NCBI GenBank assembly: GCA_024400915.1
Contig: JAKSLX010000003.1
Span: 124,001-188,000 of the forward strand
Length of the DNA stretch: 64,000 nucleotides
Source of the DNA: Treponema sp.
GTDB taxonomy: Bacteria > Spirochaetota > Spirochaetia > Treponematales > Treponemataceae
Direction of reading: 5' to 3'
The position numbers were made by a program, and so were the translations under genes. The notes below the pieces were generated by a model that saw nothing but the letters and a program-made list of their open reading frames with translations, was not told the origin of the DNA and did no database searches. Positions 17,701 through 27,200 of the stretch are shown piece after piece; the first letter of the stretch is position 1, and each line of letters opens with the position of its first letter.

Positions 17701-17972
17701 CAAAGATTACTGATGAACTTAAGAAAGAAGGTTATGCCCGTGACCTTGTTCGTGGCATCCAGAACCTCAGAAAAGAAAGCGGATTTGAAATCACAGACAG
17801 AATCAATCTTTCTGTTGGTGGAGACGCTTCCCTCAAGGCAGCTTTCGAAATGTTCAAGGACTTCATTGCAGGCGAAACACTTTCTGCAAGTGCACAGTGG
17901 GTTGACGGCCTTAATGGCACTGAAGTTGACTGTGAAGATGCAAAGTGGGTTATGAGCGTAGTTAAGGCTTAA
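14763..17972 (+). CDS. ileS: Isoleucyl-tRNA synthetase, eukaryote-like class
   Basis: A 1069-residue class I synthetase that charges tRNA-Ile and edits valine. The first signature is PPFATGLPHFGH with HFGH at 55-58, and KMSKS is at 620-624. The editing (CP1) domain includes FIAWTTTPWTLPSN. The zinc-like cysteines of the usual bacterial C-terminus are absent and the tail has the long form found in eukaryotic and IleS2-type enzymes. Enzymes with this form are generally insensitive to pseudomonic acid. Codon choice is strongly biased, as in highly expressed genes. AGAGGA supports the start. Confidence 0.97.
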   Translation: MYKSVDPKADFPKQEEEVLKFWEQNNTFKKSLDQREGCEEYVFFDGPPFATGLPHFGHFIPSTIKDIIPRYQTMKGKKVDRRFGWDCHGLPVENLIEKELGINSKHEIEEFGIDKFNEKCRDSVLKYTAEWRKTITRMGRWVDFDRDYKTMNPDFMESIWWVAKSLWDKGLIYEGQYILPYCPRCSTVLSSHELAQGYKDKQDPAVTIKFAVKSLPAAIGDSDLENTYFIAWTTTPWTLPSNLGLCMGPDVEYVKLKDKSDGTKYVFAKARISAYFKNEEDYEILWTHKGSEFVGATYEPLFPYFEELADPKVCSEKSGQPCSAGAFRMFNAAYVSTEDGTGIVHIAPAFGEEDNKVFAGSGVPNVQPLDAECKFTKEVPDYQGIFVKDADKDIMDRLKKEGKLVKRETVNHQYPHCWRCGSPLIYRGIGSWFVKVADHHDALLKANSQIKWQPGHIKEGRFGKWLAGSRDWAVSRNRYWGNPIPIWKCDDPECNHRLCVGSRQELKDLSGIYPEDLHKQFVDKITFKCLKCNKGTMKRIPEVFDCWFESGSMPYGQQHYPFENKEFFESHFPANFISEGLDQTRGWFYTLTILASHLFDKPAFQNCIVNGLVLASDGRKMSKSLKNYTDPVEAINMFGADALRLFLMHSAVVKADDLKYSDDGVREVIKSIILPLWNSYSFFVQYANIDGVTCTGHEFDSKLPDNPLDRWILSVAQKMVKDVTAALDDYDLSAAIDPMLDFIDSINNWYIRRNRRRFWKSGSDNDKMEAYGALYSALKTFALVAAPFVPFITEEIWQNLKTAEDKDSVHLSDYPVYNEKFRDETLEFQMASVQKAVSMGRSLRNTFNLKNRQPLASVALVTRNAEEKKVLDSMRDTIAEELNVKEVIFHEKEDELVEYSAKANFRVLGKLLGGNMKLAAAEITKLTGDQIASMLNGSKLVINVAGTDVELTEENLIVERKEKEDLKVINEGTLTVGLDTKITDELKKEGYARDLVRGIQNLRKESGFEITDRINLSVGGDASLKAAFEMFKDFIAGETLSASAQWVDGLNGTEVDCEDAKWVMSVVKA

Positions 17973-18003
17973 TGTAAACAATTTAACCGATATAGGAGGG
18001 TGT

Positions 18004-18954
18004 ATGAAAAGGTTTCATATCATAGGTTTTCTTTCGGCTTTCGTGCTTGCCTTTATGGCAGGCTGTAAATCTACAAAGGTAGAAGAACCTGAAGTTTATG
18101 AACCTTACATGCATCCTCTTGCAATGCTTTCAGATGATTTGAGCATCTATATGAGTGTTCCTGTAAAGGAGCACAGAGAATTGGTTGTAAACATCATCTG
18201 TTCCATGATGGACGGAATGAAGGAAGAAAATGCAGCTCAGATTTGTGACCGTACTGAAATTCTTTATTCTGGCCTTGGTACCGTAAAGGACAGGTCTCAC
18301 ATTGAAACTGCTTCCTGGACTTCGGTTCCAAAGTTTGCCGTTGGTTCCATCATGACAAAGAAAAATGGATTTGAAAAAGTTTCCGTTACCTTTGACGAAG
18401 GAACCGTTACAAAGTATATGTCGGAGACTTCAGGTTTTGAAGTTGCATTTCCTTCTACAAAAATCCTTTGTTTTTCCAAAAATCTTGATCCTATGCTGCA
18501 TAAGTTTGTCAGGCAGGAAGAAATAGCTGATACAGAATACAACAGGTGGATTAATAAGGATTCAAAAGACATTCTTTTTTATATTACTAGACCAGGTCAG
18601 TATCTCAGAAATCTTATCGGACAGAGTATTTCAATCGGTACAGATAAAATTTATGGAAGCCTTGCTTACAAGCCGGATCCAAAACATCCTGGACAGTATT
18701 CGGGACTTTATGATCTGTCTTTTTATATTCATCTTACAAATAGAAAAGCTGCAACAGCCTTGCGTGCACTGTTGACTCTTTCATTTGCTATGACAGGCGG
18801 CTTCGTTGATCAGCCTGATCCTGAAACTCTTCATCTTTCCGGTGTTGAAGTATCTGACAAACAGATTAAAGACCTGTTTACCCGCGATCCGATTACAGGA
18901 AAGCACTATCGGGTTGTAGGCGAAGAAGTCATTGAAGAATCTGTAAAGAAATAA
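18004..18954 (+). CDS. Lipoprotein of unknown function
   Basis: A 316-residue lipoprotein with lipobox FMAGC (Cys21) and a good AGGAGG site before the ATG. The mature part has mixed alpha/beta patterns, including a segment YMHPLAMLSDDLSIYMSVPV that looks conserved in style, but I do not recognise a family. It follows ileS by 31 bases and precedes another lipoprotein by nine bases, suggesting one transcript. Confidence 0.8.
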   Translation: MKRFHIIGFLSAFVLAFMAGCKSTKVEEPEVYEPYMHPLAMLSDDLSIYMSVPVKEHRELVVNIICSMMDGMKEENAAQICDRTEILYSGLGTVKDRSHIETASWTSVPKFAVGSIMTKKNGFEKVSVTFDEGTVTKYMSETSGFEVAFPSTKILCFSKNLDPMLHKFVRQEEIADTEYNRWINKDSKDILFYITRPGQYLRNLIGQSISIGTDKIYGSLAYKPDPKHPGQYSGLYDLSFYIHLTNRKAATALRALLTLSFAMTGGFVDQPDPETLHLSGVEVSDKQIKDLFTRDPITGKHYRVVGEEVIEESVKK

Positions 18955-18963
18955 AATTGATTT

Positions 18964-19671
18964 ATGAAAACTACTGCGTTGCTTAGTCTGGGCTTTTTGT
19001 CTCTTTCCCTTGTTTCCTGCGGTACCCTTAGTAAAGTCAGGATTCCAGGAGAAACAAAGCTCATACAGAGAAATATAAGTGAAGAATATTTTTCCATTGC
19101 TGAAACTTATAAGGGGCAGTCCAACTATTCCAAGGCAATCGAGTATTACACCCTTGCCCTTGATAACAAAGAGCTTCATGAATCAGCTTTCTATCAGATT
19201 GCCTTGTGTCAGGTATACAGTAAGAATTGGGCTCCTGCAAGAAAATCATTCGTTAAATTGCTTAAAAAAGATCCTGAAAACTCATCTTTGAAAATGTCCC
19301 TTGCATATATTGAAGCCATGTGCGGCAATCTAAAAAAGGCTGGGAAAATGTATGAGTTTATCTGCAGTGAAAGACCAGATGATTCGGAACCTCTTGTAAA
19401 CTATATAAATGTTCTGATTGCCGCCGAAAAATACGATAAAGCAAAAGAAAAACTTGAATTACTAGAAAATAAATTTCCTGATGAAGAACACTTGGACAAT
19501 TTGAAGAAGAAAATAACTGAATTGACAGAGGATGAAACAGAAAAGAAATCTGAAGAAAATCCAGACGGTTCTTCCGAAAATGCTGATGATTCTCAGGAAG
19601 AACTGTTTGGGCTTACAGAAGAAGATACTTCTGTAGAAACTGATTCAAAAGAAAAGATTATGGAAGATTAA
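18964..19671 (+). CDS. TPR-repeat lipoprotein
   Basis: A 235-residue lipoprotein; lipobox LVSCG with Cys19. From about residue 40 to 180 the sequence shows tetratricopeptide-like helix pairs (YSKAIEYYTLALDNKELHES, then WAPARKSFVKLLKKDPEN, then LKKAGKMYEFICSERPDDSE), a fold used for protein-protein contact. The last 45 residues are acidic and serine-rich. Its stop overlaps the convergent gene by 14 bases. Confidence 0.85.
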   Translation: MKTTALLSLGFLSLSLVSCGTLSKVRIPGETKLIQRNISEEYFSIAETYKGQSNYSKAIEYYTLALDNKELHESAFYQIALCQVYSKNWAPARKSFVKLLKKDPENSSLKMSLAYIEAMCGNLKKAGKMYEFICSERPDDSEPLVNYINVLIAAEKYDKAKEKLELLENKFPDEEHLDNLKKKITELTEDETEKKSEENPDGSSENADDSQEELFGLTEEDTSVETDSKEKIMED

Positions 19672-21145
19672 GTTCTTCCTCGATTCCAAAATCATCTAAA
19701 TCATCAGACTCTGTTTCTTCCTGGTCATCTGCAGGAGGTTCCGGAATTGATTCAAGGAATTTTTCATCCTCTGATTTTTCTACCGGTCTGTCCTTTTCCT
19801 GAAATGATTCGGATGCAAGAAAGTCCTTATATCTTTCTGGGTTCACCCTGAATGCAATGATAGGGGAGTCTGAATCAGCCATTGCACGGTTGAGGGCTTC
19901 AATGCTTTCATTTGCAAGGCGAGATCCGGAAATAAGTCTCAATGAGCGGGATGAAATACCGATTGAAATCTTAAGATCAGTTCCTGCTTCCTTAACGATG
20001 TTTGCAAGCATGTCATGAAGTGATTCTGCAGTAACAAGGGCCTGGTCTGTGTTTTGGTTCTGGACGATTGCACTTACACCGTCTTCACCATAGTTGAATA
20101 CAAGGTCATTGAATTTAATCTTTTCAAGAATAACTTTGCTGATGTTCTTTCCGCATTCTGAATTCCAGTCGATTCCAGGAATCCTGATTGAGAACAATGA
20201 AAGGTCCTGGTCGCTTGAGGCTGAACGGAGAAGTTCGCTGTCAAGTCTTGTAAGCATGTATTCTTCCCAGCCAAAACCTGTTTCAGGACAGAATAGTCCT
20301 TTTGGAGCATCTTCTTCAGTTGATTCTGAAGTTTCTGCTTCTGTTTCTGAAATCTCTTCTGAAGAAACATCGTCTTTTTTCTCTTCATTAAGGAACGCAA
20401 GGACATCTTCTTCTTTTTCTTCCAGTTCCATGTTTTCAATGTCACTGTTGATTTCTTCGTCGGTAGCAATAGGCTTTTCTTCTGATGCAGGTTCTGCTGA
20501 AGATTCTTCCATGTCTTTTTCGCTCAATGAAGAAAGCTGATTGTTGATTTCACTTGTTTCTTCCGGTGAAAGGTCATAGGTGGAAACATCAGGATAGTCT
20601 ATTTCGTCTTCATCAAGGTCATCGTTTTCGGCTTCTGTTGGAAATGTTCCGTTTCTTACAAAAAGGATAAGGTGAATTGCTGTGATTATTGTTGCTGCAA
20701 GAATGACAATGAAGGCAATTCTACCCTTGTAGAAAATTGAAGATGGCTTGAGCTTGTATATGGAAGCGTGAATGTTTACCGGAATTCCATTTGAAGCAAA
20801 TACTTTTGTAGTGCGGGATGCTACAAGATAACCCTTTATGTTGTTCAGGTCCTTCATGTCTTTTGGATATGAAAATATAAGTTCATTGCCGTAAGTAAGC
20901 TGGATGCCTGCAATATCAGATACGTTGCCAAGGTTTGCAAGAATTTCATCATAGAACTTCTGGCTTCTTGGAAGGTTTGCAAGGCTTATTCTGCTTACAT
21001 CTCTTGTTATATCATTGAATCTGTTGGAGGCTTTTTCATCTCCTCTCTTGTATTCTACAAAAAGAGAAGCAACATAAAGAACTACTGTAAGTATATATAC
21101 TGAGACAATTGCGACAGTAAACGCATTATTATTTTTTGTTTTCAT
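19658..21145 (-). CDS. Membrane protein with a periplasmic domain and a degenerate GGDEF domain
   Basis: A 495-residue protein. Two hydrophobic segments (about residues 8-28 and 141-162) bracket a periplasmic domain of about 110 residues. A long acidic linker follows (about 165-285), then a C-terminal domain (about 290-450) with the pattern of a diguanylate cyclase: YMLTRLDSELLRSASSDQDL, then a strand pair, then LKISIGISSRS. Where active cyclases have RxGGDEF this protein has NYGEDG, so it probably does not make c-di-GMP. Its start region overlaps the next gene upstream by 17 bases, so it is coupled to the two DUF115 genes. Confidence 0.8.
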   Translation of the reverse strand: MKTKNNNAFTVAIVSVYILTVVLYVASLFVEYKRGDEKASNRFNDITRDVSRISLANLPRSQKFYDEILANLGNVSDIAGIQLTYGNELIFSYPKDMKDLNNIKGYLVASRTTKVFASNGIPVNIHASIYKLKPSSIFYKGRIAFIVILAATIITAIHLILFVRNGTFPTEAENDDLDEDEIDYPDVSTYDLSPEETSEINNQLSSLSEKDMEESSAEPASEEKPIATDEEINSDIENMELEEKEEDVLAFLNEEKKDDVSSEEISETEAETSESTEEDAPKGLFCPETGFGWEEYMLTRLDSELLRSASSDQDLSLFSIRIPGIDWNSECGKNISKVILEKIKFNDLVFNYGEDGVSAIVQNQNTDQALVTAESLHDMLANIVKEAGTDLKISIGISSRSLRLISGSRLANESIEALNRAMADSDSPIIAFRVNPERYKDFLASESFQEKDRPVEKSEDEKFLESIPEPPADDQEETESDDLDDFGIEEELNLP

Positions 21146-22667
21146 AGCTTAAATTATAGTATAGCAGGAATTGTAATGCAAGACTTATATCTTCTCTGAT
21201 GGATTCTTTTCCAAATGCGGCAAAAAGGGGAAGTAATGAAATAAGTTCCCTTGACTTCAATATTTCGCCGGCTATATCAGCGTCGGAAAGTTTTTCCATA
21301 GTATTTGAAAGGTTTTGAACTTTGCTGATGTATTTTTCTACAAAGCTTTTGTAGTCAAAGATATTATGTTTTTTAACAACTTCCCTGCAAAATTCTTTTG
21401 TAGCCTTGAACAGTCTGCCTTCCTGAATAAAACCATATTTTGAAGCCCATTGAAGAAGAGTTGAACCGTAGGATGCAAGTACTTTGCTTGTAACTGCAGA
21501 TTTTCCCAATTTCCCCAAAAGTCCATCTTCCGTTTTTTCAAGTTCTGTTCTGAACATCAATGAGGAATAAAGTTTTTCAGAGGATGATGTTCTGCAGGAA
21601 GTGCTGTTGAATTTTTTTTCAAGGTAAGTTCCACGGCAGTAAGGTTTTCCGTTGGAGTAGGCAAAATCCGCTCCAAAGAATTCAATTTCCCTAAAGTTCT
21701 GCTGTCTTGCCCAGTCTGCAGCCGCAATGGTTACCGTCCCTGAACCGCTTTCTGTCAAAGGAATTTCCAGTTCTTCTTTTACCAGTGCTGTCAACGGATG
21801 GTTGCTTCCTATGAAAAAGATTTTGTTTCCTTTTTCATGAACCAGGTGAATGATTTCTGGGTTTGATGAAAGGTCAAAGACAAAGATTGTTTCTGTTTTC
21901 TCAATTCCTAGAAAATGCTCCGAAGAAATCTGCTGGGCATCAACTGATACAACTGCATCTGGAATTATTCCGTGACTTAAAAGAGTTCCGTAGGCAGTGT
22001 CAGTAGAAACTATGAAGGTAAAGGATTTCTGCTTTTTTAGTTCTCCTATTGAGGTGTCCAAGGTTGGTCCCGCGGCGATTACAGCTGCCCTTGTTTTTCC
22101 TTCAGGAATAAGGATCGGTTTGTTTGCAAGAGATTCTCTACTGATGAACTGCAGGTTTGAGAGAATGTTTCTGTGCCAATGCTTTCCGAAATGAGCCTGC
22201 ACGGAAATGTCAGCGGAAATTGATTCAAGACTTTCTTTTAGAAGCATGTTGATTTTTTCATCAGCTTCCGAAAATTCATCGTGCCAGGAACGGAGAAAAA
22301 CCGTGGTCAATTTTTTATGCAGTACTGGAATATAGTTGTTTCCAAAGCATTGGTTGAAATTTTCAATGGAGCAGAGGACAACTCTTTCGTCCTTCTGAAC
22401 TTCAGCAACAGTGTTCAATGTACGGCAAAATTCAAGGCTTTCATTGTCTTCTTCTATTCCGATTACTTTAGCAATGTTTTTGTTTGAAAGAAGGTTTTTG
22501 ATGTGGAATCCTGCGCCTATGCCGAATACAAGGACACATCCTGAAGTGTTTTCTGGAAGCTGAATTTTATCTGCCTGAGGATTATATTTTGAATGAGCCG
22601 GTTTTCCGCTTTTATAGACCGGTATGATGTGACCTGTTTTTGCTTCAATAGTTCCGGAGTATATCAT
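21129..22667 (-). CDS. DUF115 (MptE-like/Maf-type) protein
   Basis: A 512-residue protein of the DUF115 family, related to 6-hydroxymethylpterin pyrophosphokinase MptE and to motility-associated (Maf) flagellin glycosyltransferases. An N-terminal Rossmann-like segment reads GCVLVFGIGAGFHI; the DUF115 core begins AAVIAAGPTLDTSI and continues with GIIPDAVVSVDAQQ. Maf proteins attach nonulosonic acids to flagellin. It overlaps the next DUF115 gene by four bases (ATGA) and the GGDEF-like gene by 17. Whether it transfers sugars here is inference. Confidence 0.85.
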   Translation of the reverse strand: MIYSGTIEAKTGHIIPVYKSGKPAHSKYNPQADKIQLPENTSGCVLVFGIGAGFHIKNLLSNKNIAKVIGIEEDNESLEFCRTLNTVAEVQKDERVVLCSIENFNQCFGNNYIPVLHKKLTTVFLRSWHDEFSEADEKINMLLKESLESISADISVQAHFGKHWHRNILSNLQFISRESLANKPILIPEGKTRAAVIAAGPTLDTSIGELKKQKSFTFIVSTDTAYGTLLSHGIIPDAVVSVDAQQISSEHFLGIEKTETIFVFDLSSNPEIIHLVHEKGNKIFFIGSNHPLTALVKEELEIPLTESGSGTVTIAAADWARQQNFREIEFFGADFAYSNGKPYCRGTYLEKKFNSTSCRTSSSEKLYSSLMFRTELEKTEDGLLGKLGKSAVTSKVLASYGSTLLQWASKYGFIQEGRLFKATKEFCREVVKKHNIFDYKSFVEKYISKVQNLSNTMEKLSDADIAGEILKSRELISLLPLFAAFGKESIREDISLALQFLLYYNLSYENKK

Positions 22668-24172
22668 TTTTCTATTGCCCTTGTTATGTCTGCAAGGAAT
22701 TCTTTCATTCCTTTCTCAACTTTTCTTTTTGAGTCATCATGAAATTTAGTTCCCGTAGTTCTGTCCATGACAACAGCTTCTGACGGCACCGCATTGTGAA
22801 TCCATTGGCTGGATCCTGAGTTTTTGCTGCAGATTTTCTTTAGTTTTTCTACTGATACATTATCTGATTTTTCAGTTTTTAATTCTATTATCTCAGGTTT
22901 TTTTCTGCTTGAAAAATTCTTTGTGTTTTCCTTGAAAAAATCCCAATTGACGTCCCTGATGTCTCCAAGATTGTTTCCATAGTTAAAATTCCTACTCAAT
23001 CTAAATGCCCTTCCATTGAAATCAGTTGAGCTGAACCAGGAACGGTATATGTCTATGGAACCTTTGTTCAGTATGGAAGCAGATATTCTTGTTTCTGTTG
23101 TCCGCAATCTTCCGTCAAACCGTCCGTCGCATATTTCAAGTTCATTGGGCTGGGTGTGTACAAAACCTTTTGAAAAAGCAAGGTCAAGACCACAATAGTA
23201 AATGTTTCCTTCCGTTATGTTCATGGCAAGGTAGAGGGCTGTGCCTGAAACACTTCCGTTTCTTACGGCTTTTAATCCTGAGAAACCTGATTCCTTGAGT
23301 ATGTCTTCGGAAATTCCGTCGCCGTATAAAAGAGGAACAATGGAAACTTCGTTCATTATTGTGCCAAAACAGCTGCCTTCACCCGGTAGGGACAGGGGAA
23401 TTCTGTTTTTTTTGAGGGCAAAAGAAATGTGCCGTTTGGCATAAAAACCGCCGTCTGTTGATATGCAAAGGTCAGGAATTATTCCATTTTTTATCAATGG
23501 AGAAAGGGCAGATGATACGGCAATGAGGAAAAACCTATCTCTGAATTCCTTTATGTATTCCATGGAACCATAAAGACTTGGTCCGCTTGCACAGATTAAA
23601 ATGTCGCTGGTGCCTTTTTTTATTGATGCTGTCTTTCCTGTAAAAAGGGCAAATCTGAGGGCGTTTTTAGCCCATCTTTTTGCAAAAAAGTCTCTTGTTC
23701 CAAGTATGGAACGGCTTTTGATTACAGATTTTTTTATTTCATCCCAGGCAAATTTTGAAATGTCTGGGAATGCCTGGTCCGATGCTTTCCATGCAAGAAA
23801 AAGGCAGGCTGCAGTTCCTTCATCTCCCATGTAATTGAAAATTTCTTCCGAAAGGTTCTGGTTTTTACATCCGTTGTCTTGAGCATAAAATATTTTGTCA
23901 AAAGACTTGTTCCAGTTGTCAAAGTCATTGCAGAATCTGATGCAGCAGATTTTAGCTTTCGGGAAACGGATTTTAAGGTATGGTACTGCATAGGATATTG
24001 CAGGTTCAGTTATAAGAATGTAGGAAGGGTTAAACTGACATTCGGCGGACAGGACAAAACGTTCTGCTTCCTTTGATGGATTGTAAAAAGAGTGGAGTCG
24101 GACATTATTGCAGGAACAGGCAACTTCTCCGTTGGGTGTATCTTTATATGTAATGTCCATTTTTTCTCCCAT
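22664..24172 (-). CDS. DUF115 (MptE-like/Maf-type) protein, second copy
   Basis: A 502-residue paralogue-type protein of the same family as its downstream neighbour. Its core reads DILICASGPSLYGSM and GIIPDLCISTDGGFYAKRH. The two are not close duplicates: the overall sequences differ greatly, so they may act on different acceptors or donors. A GGGAG-like site precedes the ATG at 24172. The terminator of the acidic repeat gene lies directly upstream. With the neuB-like gene it could form a flagellin-glycosylation set. Confidence 0.85.
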   Translation of the reverse strand: MGEKMDITYKDTPNGEVACSCNNVRLHSFYNPSKEAERFVLSAECQFNPSYILITEPAISYAVPYLKIRFPKAKICCIRFCNDFDNWNKSFDKIFYAQDNGCKNQNLSEEIFNYMGDEGTAACLFLAWKASDQAFPDISKFAWDEIKKSVIKSRSILGTRDFFAKRWAKNALRFALFTGKTASIKKGTSDILICASGPSLYGSMEYIKEFRDRFFLIAVSSALSPLIKNGIIPDLCISTDGGFYAKRHISFALKKNRIPLSLPGEGSCFGTIMNEVSIVPLLYGDGISEDILKESGFSGLKAVRNGSVSGTALYLAMNITEGNIYYCGLDLAFSKGFVHTQPNELEICDGRFDGRLRTTETRISASILNKGSIDIYRSWFSSTDFNGRAFRLSRNFNYGNNLGDIRDVNWDFFKENTKNFSSRKKPEIIELKTEKSDNVSVEKLKKICSKNSGSSQWIHNAVPSEAVVMDRTTGTKFHDDSKRKVEKGMKEFLADITRAIEK

Positions 24173-24210
24173 AAAATAAAAGCCATATTTCTATTGCAGA
24201 AACATGGCTT
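24170..24210 (-). terminator. Terminator after the acidic repeat gene
   Basis: A 13-base stem with one mismatch or wobble, 24198-24210 with 24180-24192, around a five-base loop. On the minus strand it is followed by TTTTATTTTAT. Confidence 0.75.
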
Positions 24211-24240
24211 CAAGCGTTATTTATTTGGCCTTAAAAAAAC

Positions 24241-27200
24241 TCAAGACAATCCAAGTTCTGTAAAGAGCTTTTTATAAGTTTCAAACTGTTCAGACTGTGC
24301 AAATTCTGCAATCTTGTCTTCCGGAAGGTTTTCAAGGAGCTGGTCCATGTATGAAAGGACAGACTTGATTTCTTCCTTCATGCTTGCAGGAATTTCATTC
24401 GAATCTGATGCTGAAGAAGTCTGGATTTCTTCCTCACTTACTGCTGTTTCTTCGATTACAGGTTCTTCAATAACAGGCTCTTCTAGGACTGGTTCTTCAA
24501 TGACAGGTTCTTCGATTTCTGGTTCAGAAGCTGCATCCCAGTTGTTGAATACTGTTTCTACAGGCTGTTCGCTGATTCCTGTTTCAAGGTTTTCTTCATC
24601 AGAATCCTCAGTATTTTCTTCCTTAAGGTATTCGATGTTGTCTTCTGTAAGTTCTTCTTCCTGTTCGTATGGAGGAATGTCGAGAGATTCGAGGGTAGGA
24701 GCCGGAATGTCATCTTCATTGATTTCCTCAATGTCATCTTCTCCGTCTTCTGCTGTTGTGATTGTATTATCCATAAGATCAGAAGAAGAAGGTTCTACGA
24801 GAACATCATCAACTGTTGGAACTGAAATCTCGCTTTCTTCTTCAGCTGTTTCTGTTTCTGAAAGATCTATTTCAGATTCATCGAAAACCGGTTCCTGAAG
24901 TTCTTCATTTTCAAAGTCCATCTTCAAACCGTCATCAACATTTTCTTCTGTCTTTGTGAATTCAGCTGTGCTCAAGATGTTGCTGAGTTCATCGCCGCTA
25001 AGGGCAATTGTATCATCTTCATCTGTTTCGTTAAAGAATCCTGTGTCTTCTGCAGGTTCTGGAATTTCAACGGATTCTGTCACTTCTTCAGCAGCTGAAT
25101 CATTTTCTTCATAAAGACTGGTTTCTGTCTGAATTCCATTCTTCTTGATCTCTTCAAATTCTGATTTCAAATCCTTGATTTCTGTTCTGAGAGAAGCAAG
25201 TTCAGTTGAAATCTGTGAAAGTATTGCAGAACTGTCAAATGAGTCCATTGTTTCCTCCGCTGAAACTGCCGCTTCCTGAGCAACTGTCTCTTCTGTTGTA
25301 ATATCTTTTTCTTCTGCTACGGCACCAGTGTTTTCTGCATGGCCCGAAGAAGATTCTGTTTTAATAAATACGCTGTAAGTATCTACCTGATCCTGAATTT
25401 CAGGTTCTGAAACGGCTGTCTCTTCTGCAACAGGTTCTTCAGCTGCAGGAGCTTCCATTTTAGGCTCATCAGGATATTCCTTGATATTTGCAAAGTCATC
25501 AAGAGTGAGGGTTACTCCTGTCATGTCATACTCAGGCTTCTTGTCAGCAAAAGCACTGATGTTAGAGTAGTCTGGTTCTCCTTCAATGATAGGTTCTTCT
25601 GTAATGTCACTCATTGTTTCGCTCTCTTTCTCTGTTTCAGTTAAGTCAGGTTCTGTCATTATATCAGAAATTACAGGTTCTTCAAAGGCGTTGTCCATTA
25701 CGATTTCTTCAGGAGTTTCTTCCTCATCTGCAGGTTCTTCTTCCTGAGCATCGTTTGAAGCTACAGTGTCGTAACCCTGAACTCCAGGACCACCGTCAGT
25801 AAAGCCTTCCTCTCCCATAAAATCATCAATGGAAATGTCTTTGTCTTCTGATTCCTCTTGATTATAACTCATTTCTTCTGAATTTTCCACAGGAGGTTCT
25901 TCTGAAGTTTCAACAGCAGGTTCTTCTTCCTTAGTATCGCTTGAAGCAATGGTGTCGTAACCCTGAACTCCAGGGCCACCGTCAGTAAAGCCTTCTTCTC
26001 CCATAAAGTCTTCAAGGTCAATTGAAGATTCTTCTGCAACTGGCTCTTCTGTAATTTCATTTGCGACTGGTTCTTCAAAAACAGGAACGTCAATTTCCGT
26101 TTCATCTGAAGTTTCCTCTGAGGCAAAATCAACTACAGGTTCTTCTACAGATGTTTCTTCAAATGCAGGTTCTTCTATGACTTCAGGAACTTCAAATGCA
26201 TCGCTTTCTTCCAGAACGGAAGCTTCTTCTGCGATAACAGTTTCCTCTGTTACTTCTGGTTCTTCAAAAGTCTCTCCAAAATCAGGTTCCTGTGATTCCG
26301 GAAACATAGGCTCGCTATCTGTAACCTCTTCTGATGGGGTAGTGATGTTTTCTTCAAGTGATTCCGGCTTCTTTTCTCCACTGAAAGAAACGGTTTCGCC
26401 ACTTTCGTCTTCAATGTTGTCGAATATGGAATCAATGTCAAAACTGTCGTCTGGAGAAGAAAGATCTGTTTCCTGTTCTTTCTGAACGGATTTCTCGTTG
26501 TCCTGGGAAATGTCTACTTCAATGTCATCGGAACCGTCATCTTCGTTTTTTTCTGGAGTTTCCACGATTTCCGTGTTGCCTGAAGATGAGTCGTCATCGT
26601 CTACATTCATTTCATAATCTACAGGCCCCTGTTTCTTTGGTTCTGGTTTTCCGTCATCAAGAATTGGGTTTTGGTTGTCTGAATCATCGTCAAAACCAAA
26701 ATCAGAAAGGTCAATTTCTTCTGTGTTGCCAGGCATTTCAGCTTTTGGTGCAGGTGCTGCGGCTTCTGCAGTTGTCTGTGGAGTTTCGTCTACAATTTCA
26801 TCAAAAAGGGCATCGAAATCTTCTATTTCAGTGGTTTCTGACATATCTGCAAGTGACGAAGAAGATTGTTCCATTCCTGAAATATCACCGGTGGCTTCAG
26901 CGTTCTCGAGTTCAAAGTCGTTTTCTTCAAAATCAAGGTCTATGTCCAGTGGGTCTGCATCTTCGATTTCTTCCTGTTCTGCCTTGTCTGAAGTAAATCC
27001 TTCGCCTCCCATAAAGGCATCAAGGTCAATGTCGCCGTTTCCAAAATCAGGTGCGTCTCCGCCGTCTCCCATAAAGGCGCTTAAATCTACTTCGCCATCC
27101 TGTGCAGGTGCTGCAGAATCATCCATGAAGGCACTTAAATCAACGTCTCCGTCCGGAGTGCTGTCTGCAGGAGTAGAAGGGCTGTCGCTCATAAAAGCAT

